NCBI RefSeq assembly: GCF_030053155.1
Contig: NZ_CP125641.1
Location: 310,001 to 374,000 of the forward strand
DNA from: Rhizobium sp. BT03
GTDB lineage: Bacteria; Pseudomonadota; Alphaproteobacteria; Rhizobiales; Rhizobiaceae
Length of the DNA: 64,000 nucleotides
Reading direction: 5' to 3'
Under the pieces are notes generated by a model that was not told the DNA's origin, made no database searches, and worked only from the letters and a program-made list of their open reading frames with translations. The first letter of the stretch is position 1. The number at the start of each line of letters is the position of its first letter. Made by a program: the position numbers and the translations under genes. Positions 1-9,585 of the stretch are shown in pieces.

Positions 1-1305
1 CCCAAACATTACTGCAGCCAGTTCCTGCCGAAATATAATCCCAATCTCGAAGCCGATGCGAAGAAGGCCGGCGTCACCAGCTGGACGGAACTGTTCCGCA
101 GCCGCTGCGGCGACATCGAGATCCCGTCGCGCTGGGGCAATGTCGACAAGCCGACACTCGATCCCTGGGTGGTCAAGGAGCCCTATGCCGGCGGTGCGAC
201 CCGTGTCGTCATGACACGCAATCCGTATTTCTGGCAGGTCGATACCGCGGGCAACCAGCTTCCCTATATCGACGAAATCAATTTCGGCATCTCGCAGGAC
301 GTCGAATCGCTGATGCTGAACGTCATCTCTGGCAAGATCGACATCCAGGAGCGTCATATCAGCGTGCTCGCCAACAAGCCGACGCTGTCCCAGAACATGC
401 AGAAGGGCGACTATCGGCTACTGACGCTCGTGCCTTCGGCCTCGCAGCAGTGCCAGATCTACTTCAATATCACCCACAAAGATCCGGCCATGCGCAAGAT
501 GTTTGCCGACAAGTCGTTCCGGCAAGCGCTGTCGATGGGCATCAATCGGCCGGAACTCATCGACATCGTCTATTTCGGACAGAGCGAGCCCTACCAGGCC
601 GGGCCGCGTCCGACCCATCCCTGGTACAACGAGAAATACGCGCGCCAGTTCACCGAATATGATGCCGACAAGGCAGGCGCGATGCTCGATGAGGCCGGCT
701 ACAAGAAAGGCGGCGACGGTTTCCGCCTTCGGCCGGATGGCCAGAAGGTGTTCTTCTCGATCGACGTCATTCCGACGCTCTATCCCGACCTCGTCGATGC
801 CCTGGAACTGGTCAAGACGCATTGGGCTCAGATCGGTATCGACATGAAGGTCAACACGATCGAGCGGGCGCTTTATTACACCCGCGGTGACGACAATGCC
901 CATGATGCGGCGGTCTGGCCGGGTCCCGGCGGTCTCGATCCGATGCTCGATCCGCGCGATTTCTTCGCCTTTCATCCTCAAGGCTCGCGTTACGCCATTC
1001 CGTGGACGCTTTGGTACACCTCCAACGGCGCGCGCGGCGAAGAGCCGCCGGAAAGCCAGAAGAAGCGTATGAAGCTTTTCGACGAGGCGCGGTCGACGGC
1101 CGACCTCGACAAGCGCGGTGCGATCATGAAGCAGATCTTCGATATCGCCGCGGAGGAATTCGAGACCGTCGGGCTTTGCCTTGCCGTCGGTGGCTTCGGC
1201 ATCATCCGCAACAATCTGCGTAATGTACCCGAGAAGGAGCCGGACAGCTGGTCCTGGCCCAATCCGGGGCCTGCGCTGCCGCAGCAGTTCACCTTCACGA
1301 GCTGA
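1..1305 (+). CDS. ABC transporter substrate-binding protein, oligopeptide/Dpp type (5' truncated)
   Basis: The frame is open from base 1 to the TGA at 1303-1305, so the N-terminus and signal peptide lie outside the window. The 434 residues present show the family 5 (SBP_bac_5) C-terminal lobe, with stretches such as YIDEINFG, ALSMGINRPELID and the helix DADKAGAMLDEAGYKKG. The protein should be periplasmic and deliver its ligand to the permeases encoded just downstream. The family binds peptides, but also oligosaccharides and sugar acids. The two sugar-acid dehydratase-like genes at the end of the operon make a sugar acid or oligouronide a better guess than a peptide. A strong hairpin follows the stop codon. 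Confidence 0.93.
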   Translation, partial: PKHYCSQFLPKYNPNLEADAKKAGVTSWTELFRSRCGDIEIPSRWGNVDKPTLDPWVVKEPYAGGATRVVMTRNPYFWQVDTAGNQLPYIDEINFGISQDVESLMLNVISGKIDIQERHISVLANKPTLSQNMQKGDYRLLTLVPSASQQCQIYFNITHKDPAMRKMFADKSFRQALSMGINRPELIDIVYFGQSEPYQAGPRPTHPWYNEKYARQFTEYDADKAGAMLDEAGYKKGGDGFRLRPDGQKVFFSIDVIPTLYPDLVDALELVKTHWAQIGIDMKVNTIERALYYTRGDDNAHDAAVWPGPGGLDPMLDPRDFFAFHPQGSRYAIPWTLWYTSNGARGEEPPESQKKRMKLFDEARSTADLDKRGAIMKQIFDIAAEEFETVGLCLAVGGFGIIRNNLRNVPEKEPDSWSWPNPGPALPQQFTFTS

Positions 1306-1318
1306 TTTCGATCTTGAG

Positions 1319-1340
1319 CGCCGTGCCATCAGGCACGGCG
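1319..1340 (+). other. Intercistronic hairpin after the binding-protein gene
   Basis: Arms CGCCGTGCC (1319-1327) and GGCACGGCG (1332-1340) are perfect inverted repeats around the loop ATCA, followed by the pyrimidine-rich TCTTCTTT. It lies between the binding-protein stop and the first permease. It could be a leaky terminator or a 3' mRNA stabiliser that keeps the binding protein in excess over the membrane subunits. Confidence 0.6.
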
Positions 1341-1421
1341 TCTTCTTTCAAGTCCGTCTCCCAATACCTTATCGGTACTGCAGCCGAATGGTCGGGCGGC
1401 GTCCAAGCCAGGAGACGCCTG

Positions 1422-2408
1422 ATGTTGGTGTTTATCGCCAAACGCTTTTTATGGATGATTCCATCGCTTTTTGCCGTGAGCTTCCTCGCTTTCGTGCTGA
1501 TCCAGCTGCCGCCGGGTGACTATGTCACGACCTATATCGCGACATTGGCAGCCTCCAACGAAATCGTCGACCAGAACACGGCGGCGCAATTGCGCGAACG
1601 GTTCGGCCTCGGCGATCCGATGCTCGTCCAATATTTCAAATGGATGTGGGGCATCCTCTCGCGCGGCGATTTCGGTATTTCCTTCGAGTGGCAGCAGCCG
1701 GTCTCGGATCTGATCTGGGAGCGCATGGCGCTGACGCTTGTTCTGGCTCTGTCGACATTGATCGCTACGTGGGCGATCGCGCTGCCGATCGGCGTCTATT
1801 CCGCCGTGCGCAAATATTCGATCGGCGACTATTTCTTCACCGCCTTCACCTTTTTCGGCCTGGCCGTTCCGTCCTTTCTGCTGGCGCTGGTGCTGATGTA
1901 TATCGCGGCGGTCGAATTCGGCCAGGATGTCGGCGGGCTGTTTTCGGCGCAATATGAGAATGCGCCCTGGAGCTTTGCTAAGATGGGTGATCTCTTCTCG
2001 CATCTCTGGCTTCCCGTCATCATCCTTGCCGTCTCCTCGACAGCAAGCCTCATCCGCGTCATGCGCGCGAACATGCTCGATGAACTGCCGAAGCCTTACG
2101 TGACCACGGCACGGGCAAAGGGCCTGTCGGAATTCCGGCTGCTGATGAAATACCCCATGATGATCGCGCTCAATCCGTTCATCTCGACGATTGCCTGGCT
2201 GCTGCCCAATCTCATCTCCGGCTCGGTCGTCGTCGCCATCGTCCTCAATCTGCCAACGGCAGCCCCCTTGCTGCTGCAGGCGCTGATGGCCCAGGACATG
2301 TACCTGGCGGGTGCCTTCGTTCTGCTGATCTGCGCGCTGACGCTGATAGGCTCGCTGATCAGCGATATCCTGCTTGCGCTGGTCGATCCCCGCATCCGGT
2401 TGGAATAG
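1422..2408 (+). CDS. ABC transporter permease, DppB-like
   Basis: A 328-residue inner-membrane permease of the oligopeptide class. The N-terminal helix (RFLWMIPSLFAVSFLAFVLI, residues 8-27) and the following LPPGDYVTTYIA are typical of DppB/OppB. The EAA loop region is ARAKGLSEFRLLMKYPMM, the contact site for the ATPase. The open frame extends upstream to 1314, but the ATG at 1422 is preceded by AGGAGA at 1410-1415 and gives the normal family length. The gene for its partner permease begins 9 bases after its stop. Confidence 0.93.
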   Translation: MLVFIAKRFLWMIPSLFAVSFLAFVLIQLPPGDYVTTYIATLAASNEIVDQNTAAQLRERFGLGDPMLVQYFKWMWGILSRGDFGISFEWQQPVSDLIWERMALTLVLALSTLIATWAIALPIGVYSAVRKYSIGDYFFTAFTFFGLAVPSFLLALVLMYIAAVEFGQDVGGLFSAQYENAPWSFAKMGDLFSHLWLPVIILAVSSTASLIRVMRANMLDELPKPYVTTARAKGLSEFRLLMKYPMMIALNPFISTIAWLLPNLISGSVVVAIVLNLPTAAPLLLQALMAQDMYLAGAFVLLICALTLIGSLISDILLALVDPRIRLE

Positions 2409-2417
2409 GAGCCCCAC

Positions 2418-3539
2418 ATGGCCGACATCGCCGTTACAAATATTCAGCCGGATCGCGCCGCTGTCGCATCGCAATGGCAGCTCATCTGGTGGGCCTTCCG
2501 CCGGCACCGGCTGGCCATGGTGGCGCTCGTCGTCACTGTGATGATGTATATCGTTGCCCTGGTTCCCGGCTTCTTCGCCATCAACGATCCTAACCTGCAA
2601 AATGCGCGGGCGACCTTTCACCCGCCGCAGAAATTGCATCTGATCGATACCGAGAACGGGTTCTCCTTCGGCCCGCATTATTATCCGATGAAGCTCACCC
2701 GCGATCCGGAAACGCTGGCGGCCATCTTCAAGGAAGACACGACGAAGCGCGTCGATGTCCAGTTCTTCGGGCGCGGCTATGAATATTCCGTCTTTGGCCT
2801 GTTCAACACAAACATCCATCTGATCGCCTCGCCCGACAAGACCACCCCGCTGCTTCTCTTCGGTGCCGACCGGCTTGGGCGCGACGTCTTCAGCCGAACG
2901 GTGCAGGGGTCGCAGGTTTCGCTCTCGATCGGCCTCGTCGGCGTCTTCCTGTCTCTAATGCTTGGCATCGTGATCGGCGGCATCTCGGGATATTACGGCG
3001 GCCGCATCGATTTCTTCATGCAGCGGCTGATCGATTTCGTGCTGTCGCTGCCGACGATCCCGATCTGGCTGGCCATGGCCGCGGCCCTGCCGCAGGATTG
3101 GCCGGCGACGCTGCAATATATGATGATCACGATCATCCTGTCGCTGACCGGCTGGGCGCAGCTTGCCCGCGTCGTTCGCGGCCGTTTCCTGTCGCTGCGC
3201 ACCGAGGAATTCGTCGCCGCCGCCAGGCTCGACGGCGTTCGCGAAGGACGCATCATCTTCCGCCATATGCTGCCGAGCTTCGCGAGCCACATCATCGCGT
3301 CGATCACGCTTGCGGTGCCGGCGATGATCCTTGCCGAAACCTCCCTTTCGTTCCTGGGGCTCGGTCTGCAGCCGCCGACCATCTCCTGGGGCGTGCTGCT
3401 GCGCGAGGCCCAGAACATCCGCTCGATCGCCACCGCACCCTGGCTCTTCATGCCCGGCTGTGCCGTCGTCGTCGCCGTGATGGCGCTCAACCTTCTCGGC
3501 GACGGCCTGCGCGATGCGGCCGATCCCTACAACAAATGA
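2418..3539 (+). CDS. ABC transporter permease, DppC-like
   Basis: A 373-residue partner permease. The cytoplasmic N-terminus is followed by a membrane helix (about residues 34-55). A long periplasmic insertion of about 100 residues precedes the core, as in the larger DppC/OppC subgroup. The core contains FGADRLGRDVFSRTVQGSQ, and the EAA loop is ARLDGVREGRIIFRHMLPS. AGGAG precedes the ATG. The stop lies 7 bases before the ATPase start, so the genes are probably translated together. With the DppB-like subunit it forms the membrane channel. Confidence 0.93.
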   Translation: MADIAVTNIQPDRAAVASQWQLIWWAFRRHRLAMVALVVTVMMYIVALVPGFFAINDPNLQNARATFHPPQKLHLIDTENGFSFGPHYYPMKLTRDPETLAAIFKEDTTKRVDVQFFGRGYEYSVFGLFNTNIHLIASPDKTTPLLLFGADRLGRDVFSRTVQGSQVSLSIGLVGVFLSLMLGIVIGGISGYYGGRIDFFMQRLIDFVLSLPTIPIWLAMAAALPQDWPATLQYMMITIILSLTGWAQLARVVRGRFLSLRTEEFVAAARLDGVREGRIIFRHMLPSFASHIIASITLAVPAMILAETSLSFLGLGLQPPTISWGVLLREAQNIRSIATAPWLFMPGCAVVVAVMALNLLGDGLRDAADPYNK

Positions 3540-3546
3540 GGCCGGC

Positions 3547-5298
3547 ATGACCGATATCGTTCCCATTGCCGGCAGGCCGCTGCTCCAGGTGAAAAACCTG
3601 ACCGTCGAATTCCCGCTGCGCACCGGCGTCTTTCGCGCCGTCAGCGATCTGTCTTTTTCGATCGAACCGGGCAAGACGCTCTGTGTCGTCGGCGAAAGCG
3701 GATCCGGCAAGTCGGTGACGGCGCGTTCGATCCTGCAGATCGTCGATGCGCCCGGCCGGATTGCGGCGGGATCGATCGTCCTGAACGACCAGAACGGCGG
3801 CTCGACCGATCTCACCAGCCTCAATCCGCGCGGGCGCCAGATCCGGGCGATCCGCGGCCGTGACATCGCTATGATCTTCCAGGAGCCGATGTCGTCGCTG
3901 TCGCCGATCCACACGGTCGGCAACCAGATCGTCGAGGCGCTTCGCCTTCACACCAGGATGAGCAAGGCGGAGGCGCGCACTGAGGCCATATCGCTGCTCA
4001 AGCAGGTCGAGATTCCCTTTCCTGAGAAAGCTCTGGATCGCTATGCCTTCCAATATTCCGGCGGCATGCGCCAGCGCGCGATGATTGCCATGGCGCTCGC
4101 CTGCAAACCGCAGCTGCTGATCGCCGACGAGCCGACCACCGCCCTCGACGTGACGACGCAGGCCGAAATTCTCGACCTGATCGCCCGGTTGCAAAAAGCC
4201 AACGGCATGGCCGTTCTGTTCATCACGCATGATATGGGCGTCGTGGCGCAGATCGCCGACGATGTGCTCGTCATGCATCACGGTGTTGCCAAAGAATACG
4301 GGCCGGTCGAGCAGATCTTTCATGCGCCGCAAGACGACTATACCCGCATGCTGATCGGCTCGGTGCTGAAGCTGGAGCAGAAGGCCGAGATCCGCCTGGC
4401 GCGCCCGCCGCTCGACAGGACGAAAGCGCCGATCCTCGAACTGCGCAACGTGTCGATGGACTTCGGCGAGGTAAAAGCACTGAACGACGTCTCCATTTCG
4501 CTTCTGCCGGGCGAAACGCTCGGTATCGTCGGCGAAAGCGGATCCGGCAAGACGACGATGGGCCGCTCGATCATGCGGCTGATCGATCCCACGGCGGGCG
4601 AAATCCTCTACCGCAACGCCGGCGGCGACATCATCGATCTGGCAACGGCAAAGGGCCCGACGCTGGCCGCCGCGCGCCGCGAATTGCGCATGGTGTTTCA
4701 GGATCCCTTCGGCTCGCTCAATCCGCGCATGACCGTCTCGCAGATCATCGGCGAGCCGCTGCTCGTCAACGGCGTCGCCAAGGGGCGGGCGCTGGATGAG
4801 CGGGTCTGCCACCTCATGGAGCAGGTGGGCCTCGATCCGCGGGCGCGCGAACGTTACCCACACGCATTCTCCGGCGGTCAGCGCCAGCGTATCGGCATTG
4901 CCCGCGCCATCACGCTCAATCCGCGTGTCATCGTCGCCGACGAGGCGACTTCGGCACTCGACGTCTCGGTGCGCTCGCAGGTGCTCGACCTCCTGATGCG
5001 GCTGCAGGACGAGCTCGGCCTTGCCTATATCTTCATCAGCCATGACATCGGCGTCATCCGCTACATGTGCGACCGTGTCGGCGTCATGTACAAAGGCCAG
5101 CTCGTCGAAATCGGCGAAGCGGAGCAGGTCTGCCGCACACCCGAGCATGCCTACACGCAGGCGCTGATATCGGCGATCCCACGCCCCGATCCGCGCGATC
5201 GCGATCATTCCAGGCGTTTCCGCTACGTCGCGCCCGTCAATTTGGAGCCCGGCAATCTGAAGCCAGACCATCTGAAAAATGGAAGTTCTCAGAGATGA
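3547..5298 (+). CDS. Fused double ABC ATPase, DppD-DppF type
   Basis: A 583-residue protein carrying two complete ABC ATPase domains, equivalent to DppD and DppF joined. Domain 1 (about residues 13-265) has Walker [10 protein letters not shown], signature YSGGMRQR and Walker [10 protein letters not shown]. Domain 2 (about 296-560) has [17 protein letters not shown] and VIVADEAT. Each is followed by the peptide-transporter C-terminal extension (the second has [17 protein letters not shown]). The start at 3547 is chosen because the upstream in-frame ATG lies inside the preceding permease gene. A single polypeptide energising an oligopeptide-class importer is common in rhizobia. Confidence 0.94.
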   Translation: MTDIVPIAGRPLLQVKNLTVEFPLRTGVFRAVSDLSFSIEPGKTLCVVGESGSGKSVTARSILQIVDAPGRIAAGSIVLNDQNGGSTDLTSLNPRGRQIRAIRGRDIAMIFQEPMSSLSPIHTVGNQIVEALRLHTRMSKAEARTEAISLLKQVEIPFPEKALDRYAFQYSGGMRQRAMIAMALACKPQLLIADEPTTALDVTTQAEILDLIARLQKANGMAVLFITHDMGVVAQIADDVLVMHHGVAKEYGPVEQIFHAPQDDYTRMLIGSVLKLEQKAEIRLARPPLDRTKAPILELRNVSMDFGEVKALNDVSISLLPGETLGIVGESGSGKTTMGRSIMRLIDPTAGEILYRNAGGDIIDLATAKGPTLAAARRELRMVFQDPFGSLNPRMTVSQIIGEPLLVNGVAKGRALDERVCHLMEQVGLDPRARERYPHAFSGGQRQRIGIARAITLNPRVIVADEATSALDVSVRSQVLDLLMRLQDELGLAYIFISHDIGVIRYMCDRVGVMYKGQLVEIGEAEQVCRTPEHAYTQALISAIPRPDPRDRDHSRRFRYVAPVNLEPGNLKPDHLKNGSSQR

Positions 5299-6506
5299 AA
5301 ATCACCGGAATCCGCACGTTTCTCATGCAAGTCGGTCAGCCCGATCCTTCGAACTGGGCTTCCGATCATCGTCCGGGCGGCGCAGCCTCCAAGCAGTTCG
5401 GAGGCACCCGGAACTGGCTCTTTCTGAAGATCGATACCGACGAGGGCATCACCGGCATCGGCGAATGCTCGGGCTGGCCGCGTGTCGTCGAGACGGCGAT
5501 CCGTGATCTGGCACCCCTCCTCATCGGTGAGGATCCGGCCCATATCGAACGGCTGTGGCAGAAAATGCATATCGCGATGATGGGTCACGGCATGCTCGGA
5601 ACCGTCGGCGGCGGTGCGATGACTGGCATCGACATGGCGCTCTGGGACATCAAGGGCAAGGCGCTCGGCGTGCCTGTCTGGATGCTGCTCGGCGGCAAGG
5701 TGCGCGACCGGATCCCGATCTATTCGCATGCGAATACGCCCGAGCGGGCGCTCGCCATCAAGGAGCGCGGCATCAAGGCGATCAAGTGCGGCGGCGTCAC
5801 CGATCCCGTCCGCAAGGTCGCAGCACTCCGCGATGCCGTCGGCGACGACATGGATATCGCCATCGATCTGCATGGGCCGCCGTGGCTGACGCCTGCGGAT
5901 GCCTGCCGGCTGGTACGGGCGCTCGAACCCTATGAGCTGATGTGGGTGGAAGATCCGATCGCGCCGGAAAATATCGACGGCTACCGTCGCATTCGCGACG
6001 CCGCTTACGTGCCGCTTGCGGCCGGCGAGCGCTCGGCGACCATCTTCGGGGAGCGCGAACTCATCGAGAAGGAACTGGTCGACGTAATCCAGCCCGATAC
6101 CGGCCGGGCCGGCGGCATCACCCAGATGAAGAAGATCGCCGCCATGGCCGAGGCCCATCATATCCAGATGGCGCCGCATTCCGGTTCGCTGGGGCCGGTG
6201 GCGGAATATGCGGCGCTGCATCTGCTGGCCGCTATCCCGAACGCCCTCATTCTCGAGCGCCTCGACGACGACTGGGACGGCCGCCGCCAGACGATCGTGC
6301 CGCATCCGCAGCAGGTCGATGGGCTGATCGCCGTTCCCGATGGCCCGGGGCTCGGCTGCGATATCGACGAGGAATTCGTGGCGCGCTTCCCGAGCGGCGG
6401 CAATGTCTCGGTGCCGCAAGCCGCCGGCGCCTACAATCCCGGAACCGACAACGAGCATGTCTACGTGCAGACGCGCGTGGCGCGCCGCAGCTATTTCAAT
6501 CGCTAG
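5295..6506 (+). CDS. Enolase-superfamily (mandelate racemase/galactonate dehydratase-like) protein
   Basis: A 403-residue protein whose ATG overlaps the ATPase stop (ATGA), so it belongs to the transporter operon. The fold shows an N-terminal capping domain and a barrel with metal ligands predicted at Asp191 (in AIDLHGPPW), Glu219 (VEDPI) and Glu245 (AAGER). His193 of the D-x-H motif and His295 (MAPHSGSLGP) are the likely acid/base residues. This arrangement is typical of sugar-acid dehydratases, which abstract the proton alpha to a carboxylate and eliminate water to a 2-keto-3-deoxy acid. The substrate cannot be read from sequence. It is paired with a second, distinct family member directly downstream. 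Confidence 0.88.
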   Translation: MKITGIRTFLMQVGQPDPSNWASDHRPGGAASKQFGGTRNWLFLKIDTDEGITGIGECSGWPRVVETAIRDLAPLLIGEDPAHIERLWQKMHIAMMGHGMLGTVGGGAMTGIDMALWDIKGKALGVPVWMLLGGKVRDRIPIYSHANTPERALAIKERGIKAIKCGGVTDPVRKVAALRDAVGDDMDIAIDLHGPPWLTPADACRLVRALEPYELMWVEDPIAPENIDGYRRIRDAAYVPLAAGERSATIFGERELIEKELVDVIQPDTGRAGGITQMKKIAAMAEAHHIQMAPHSGSLGPVAEYAALHLLAAIPNALILERLDDDWDGRRQTIVPHPQQVDGLIAVPDGPGLGCDIDEEFVARFPSGGNVSVPQAAGAYNPGTDNEHVYVQTRVARRSYFNR

Positions 6507-6515
6507 AAGGACAGA

Positions 6516-7706
6516 ATGATGAAGATCGACCGCATGCGGGTTTTCATGACCCGCGACAAGGACCGTCCGCGCGTGATCGTCGCGCTCGATACCGATGACG
6601 GGCTGACGGGCTGGGGCGAATGCTACAATCACGGCCCCGACAAGGCGCTGCCGCCGCTGCTCGATTATCTCTATGGATTTATTTCAGGCCAGGACCCGAC
6701 GCGCGTCGAGTATCTCGTCAATTTGCTGATCCAGCAAAGCCGCTTCCCCCCAGGTGCTCTCGGCCTTGCCGCGATCTCCGCGCTCGACCATTGCCTGTGG
6801 GATCTCGCGGCCAAGGCGGCGAACGTCCCGGTTTACAAGCTGCTCGGCGGCGAGGTGCGCGACCGCATCAAGGTCTATGCCGGGGTCTACACCGCACCGG
6901 ACGCGCCGGCGGCCCGCGACGAATTCGATCGCCTGAAGGAGGGATGGGGGTTCACCGCCTTCAAGCTCAGCCCCTGGCGGATCGACATGCACGCCAATCG
7001 CTGGGGCAATGTCGTCAAAGCCTCGGCGGATTATTTCCGTTCGCTGCGCGAGACGGTCAACGACGAATACGAGATCGCCTTCGACGCTCACGCCAAGATT
7101 TTTGAACCGATTGCCGCGCGCCAGCTCGGCAATGCGCTGGCGCCCTACGACCCGCTGTTTTTCGAGGAACCGCTGCGGCCTGAAAACATCGAGGCCTGGG
7201 GCGATCTGAAACAGGGGCTCAACTGCGTCCTCGCCACCGGTGAATCGCTCTACAGCAGAAACGAGTTCCTGCGGCTGCTGCAGGTCAAGGGCGCCGATCT
7301 GATCCAGCCGGATATCTGCGTCGTCGGCGGCATCAGCGAGATGCGCCGCATTGCCACCCTTGCCGAAGCCTTCTTCGTCGGCGTTGCGCCGCACAATCCG
7401 ATGGGACCGCTTGCAACGGCGGTCAACGTGCATTTTTCGGCCGCGGCGCAGAATTTCCGCATCCTCGAATACCGGCTGCCGAAGGGCCAGGCCTATGTCT
7501 ATGGCGGCATCGATATCGAGAAGCGGGAAGGGGAAACCCGTTATGTCGTCGATCCCTATCTGCCGAAGGACGGTTATCTCGAACTGCGTCCGGATCGGCC
7601 CGGCTGGGGCGTCGAGATGGACGAGAAGGCGATGGAGGAGGAAGGCTATATCCACTGGCAGCGGCGCGTGCCGAAGCGGCCGGACGGTTCTTACGCCTTC
7701 GCTTAG
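6516..7706 (+). CDS. Enolase-superfamily sugar-acid dehydratase-like protein (second copy)
   Basis: A 396-residue protein beginning 9 bases after the preceding enolase-superfamily gene, with AGAAGG upstream. Predicted metal ligands are Asp190 (in AFDAHAK), Glu217 or Glu218 (FFEEPLRPE) and Glu243 (ATGESL). His192 and His293 (APHNPMGP) match the galactonate/gluconate dehydratase pattern. It is clearly diverged from its neighbour, so the pair is not a recent duplication. They may act on epimeric substrates or on consecutive steps. ATG codons at 6516 and 6519 are both possible. The C-terminal region (from about residue 330) carries the extra strands usual for the family. Confidence 0.88.
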   Translation: MMKIDRMRVFMTRDKDRPRVIVALDTDDGLTGWGECYNHGPDKALPPLLDYLYGFISGQDPTRVEYLVNLLIQQSRFPPGALGLAAISALDHCLWDLAAKAANVPVYKLLGGEVRDRIKVYAGVYTAPDAPAARDEFDRLKEGWGFTAFKLSPWRIDMHANRWGNVVKASADYFRSLRETVNDEYEIAFDAHAKIFEPIAARQLGNALAPYDPLFFEEPLRPENIEAWGDLKQGLNCVLATGESLYSRNEFLRLLQVKGADLIQPDICVVGGISEMRRIATLAEAFFVGVAPHNPMGPLATAVNVHFSAAAQNFRILEYRLPKGQAYVYGGIDIEKREGETRYVVDPYLPKDGYLELRPDRPGWGVEMDEKAMEEEGYIHWQRRVPKRPDGSYAFA

Positions 7707-7731
7707 AAAGTCGAATACCGGGAACTGGCCG

Positions 7732-7748
7732 CTGCCGCCTAGCGGCGG
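7732..7748 (+). terminator. Weak hairpin after the dehydratase operon
   Basis: CTGCCGC and GCGGCGG pair (seven pairs, one of them G:U) around the loop CTA, followed by TCGGTTCCTTTCG. The position, 25 bases after the last stop and before a gene on the other strand, suits a terminator. The T-tract is poor. Confidence 0.4.
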
Positions 7749-7798
7749 TCGGTTCCTTTCGCGGCCGGGCGGCAAGAAGACCTAGTTCCAAGCACTCT

Positions 7799-8371
7799 CT
7801 ATGCATCTTTCGGCAGCACCGAGCGAACCCTTGCGATGAAGACGTGGAAATCCTGCATGAACTTGCGAAGGAAATCCGCGGTTGCCTCGTTCGTGACCTC
7901 GCCGTCATCGGTGATCAGCCCCGGTGTGAACTGGATATAGGCTTCCGGGGCATTCATCTGGGGAGAGTTGCAGAAACTCAGCACGCTGCGCAAATTCTGC
8001 TGGGCGACGGCGGTGCCGATCGCGCCCGGCGAGGTGCCGATAACCGCCGACGGCTTGCGTGTGAACGAGTTGGTGCCGTAGGGGCGGCTCGCCCAGTCGA
8101 TGGCGTTTTTCAGCCCGCCGGGTATGGATCGATTGTATTCGGGCGTGACGAACAGCACAGCGTCGACGGCCGCGATATCAGCCTTGAATGCCTTGCCGGC
8201 CGGAGGGTAGTCGGCGTCATAGTCGTAGCTGTAGAGCGGCAGATCCTTGAAGGATATCTCCGACATTTCAAGTTCCGCCGGGGCGAACCGCACCAACGCC
8301 TTGGCGAGCTTGCGATTGATCGAGCCCTTGGCGAGGCTGCCGATGAGATAGCCTACTTTATGTGTGGTCAT
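7799..8371 (-). CDS. NADPH-dependent FMN reductase family protein
   Basis: A 190-residue flavodoxin-like oxidoreductase of the ChrR/YieF/ArsH type. The FMN-phosphate loop is GSLAKGSINRKLA (about residues 11-23), and TPEYNRSIPGGLKNAIDW is the conserved quinone/FMN-site motif. It would use NAD(P)H to reduce FMN, quinones or azo/chromate compounds in the cytoplasm. The start is placed at the internal ATG (residues MTTHKVGYLIGS) because the 12 upstream codons do not look conserved. The nitroreductase gene lies just upstream on the same strand, so the two are probably co-transcribed. Confidence 0.87.
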   Translation of the reverse strand: MTTHKVGYLIGSLAKGSINRKLAKALVRFAPAELEMSEISFKDLPLYSYDYDADYPPAGKAFKADIAAVDAVLFVTPEYNRSIPGGLKNAIDWASRPYGTNSFTRKPSAVIGTSPGAIGTAVAQQNLRSVLSFCNSPQMNAPEAYIQFTPGLITDDGEVTNEATADFLRKFMQDFHVFIARVRSVLPKDA

Positions 8372-8451
8372 GGCGTTCTCCAATATCGCGGTGGCAAGGA
8401 CGTACACGCAGGAATGATAGGAGGCCTCTCTTGTCCTTCAAGCATAAGCAA

Positions 8452-9117
8452 CTAATCGCCGACGAAAGTGACCGTCTCGGCGAGCGGGGCGCGGCCCGTA
8501 TGAGCAGAACTTGCCGCGGGGTCCTCGTAACCGATCGACATGCCGCAGAAAAGGATGAGCCCGTCCGGGGGCGACAGGGCCTCCGCGACCGTCTCGCGAA
8601 CCTGTGACCATGCCATCTGCGGGCAACTGTGCAGTCCTTCGGCGCGGAGCAGCAGCATGACGGTCTGCAGATACATGCCGACATCGGCCCATTGGGGCAG
8701 GCCGAGGTCACGGTCGATGTAGCAGAACAGGGCGGCGGGCGCGCCGAAGCAGTTCCAGTTGGCGATCGCCGCCCGCTGGCGCGCCTCCCAGTCCTCGCGC
8801 GCAATGCCGAGCGCGCTGTAGCGCTCCTTGCCGAAGGCGGACCGGCGCTCCCCGTACGGGGATTTGAGCGCGGGCGGGTACATCTCGTATTGCCGTTTGT
8901 CCCAGGGGTCGCCGTGGGCCACGCGCTCGACGGCAGTCGTCTTGAGCTCGGCCAGCGACGCGCCGGTCATCACGTAGGTGTTCCACGGCTGGATGTTCGA
9001 TCCTGACGGGGACCAGGCCGCGGCGGCCAGCACGCGCTCGAGTATCTCTCTCGCCACAGGCTTATCTTTGAAACTGCGCACCGACCGTCGGCTTGTGACT
9101 GCCTCATAGACGTCCAT
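8452..9117 (-). CDS. Nitroreductase family protein
   Basis: A 221-residue FMN-dependent nitroreductase. The N-terminal TSRRSVRSF motif binds the FMN phosphate. SGSNIQPWNTYV is the typical FMN/substrate loop, and ADVGMYLQTVMLLLRAEGL is the dimer helix. It probably reduces nitroaromatics or quinones by two-electron transfer. The ATG at 9117 has a good GGAGG Shine-Dalgarno sequence. The open frame reaches 9171, but those extra codons are unlikely to be translated. The ArsR-type regulator encoded 190 bases upstream on the same strand may control it. Confidence 0.87.
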   Translation of the reverse strand: MDVYEAVTSRRSVRSFKDKPVAREILERVLAAAAWSPSGSNIQPWNTYVMTGASLAELKTTAVERVAHGDPWDKRQYEMYPPALKSPYGERRSAFGKERYSALGIAREDWEARQRAAIANWNCFGAPAALFCYIDRDLGLPQWADVGMYLQTVMLLLRAEGLHSCPQMAWSQVRETVAEALSPPDGLILFCGMSIGYEDPAASSAHTGRAPLAETVTFVGD

Positions 9118-9306
9118 GATCGCGTCCTCCTGACTGTTCGTTCCGATGTGATCATTATCTCCATTCGCCATGGAGGCGTAATCACACCGTGGTCTAGGAG
9201 GCCTACATCAAACGTCCATCAGGGATCGATGCGTCCGGCCTGATGCCCGCAAAATCATCCCAAGCGGGATTGGAGGCCGATCATGAGCGGCAGGAACAAC
9301 GCTTTG

Positions 9307-9585
9307 TCATTTCGCCAGGCGCCCGACGCGGTCTGCCGGGGAGCGACGGCGCGATCCGAAGATGTCGGCGAGCGTATCGAGCATCGTTCTGGCCATGCCG
9401 GATTGAAGTGAATAATAGATCGTCTGCGCAGCCCTTCGCGTCTGCACGAGTCCTTGTTCCCGAAGAATTGCAAGATGCTGAGACGTCGAAGATTGGCTCA
9501 ATCCGACTTCATCAGCCAGGACCGTCACGGACACTTCTCCCTCGGTCAACAGATGCAGAATGTGAAGCCGTTTGGCGTTCCCCAT
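9307..9585 (-). CDS. ArsR family HTH transcriptional regulator
   Basis: A 92-residue winged-helix repressor when counted from the ATG. The motif MGNAKRLHILHLLTEGEVSV leads into helices VTVLADEVGLSQSSTSQHLAILREQGLVQTRR, the DNA-recognition unit of the ArsR/SmtB family, followed by a wing (AAQTIYYSLQ). No paired cysteines typical of metal sensors are visible, so a redox or other ligand is likely. The true start may be farther out. The frame continues upstream with residues resembling helix 1 (FDIEASFLSA), and an AAAGGAG Shine-Dalgarno sequence sits seven bases before a CTG at 9660. Confidence 0.85.
   Translation of the reverse strand: MGNAKRLHILHLLTEGEVSVTVLADEVGLSQSSTSQHLAILREQGLVQTRRAAQTIYYSLQSGMARTMLDTLADIFGSRRRSPADRVGRLAK

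Noticed and set aside
3487..5271. 594-codon minus-strand frame opposite the double ATPase
   Set aside because: Antisense shadow. The forward strand encodes two intact ABC ATPase domains, and the reverse translation has no recognisable fold.
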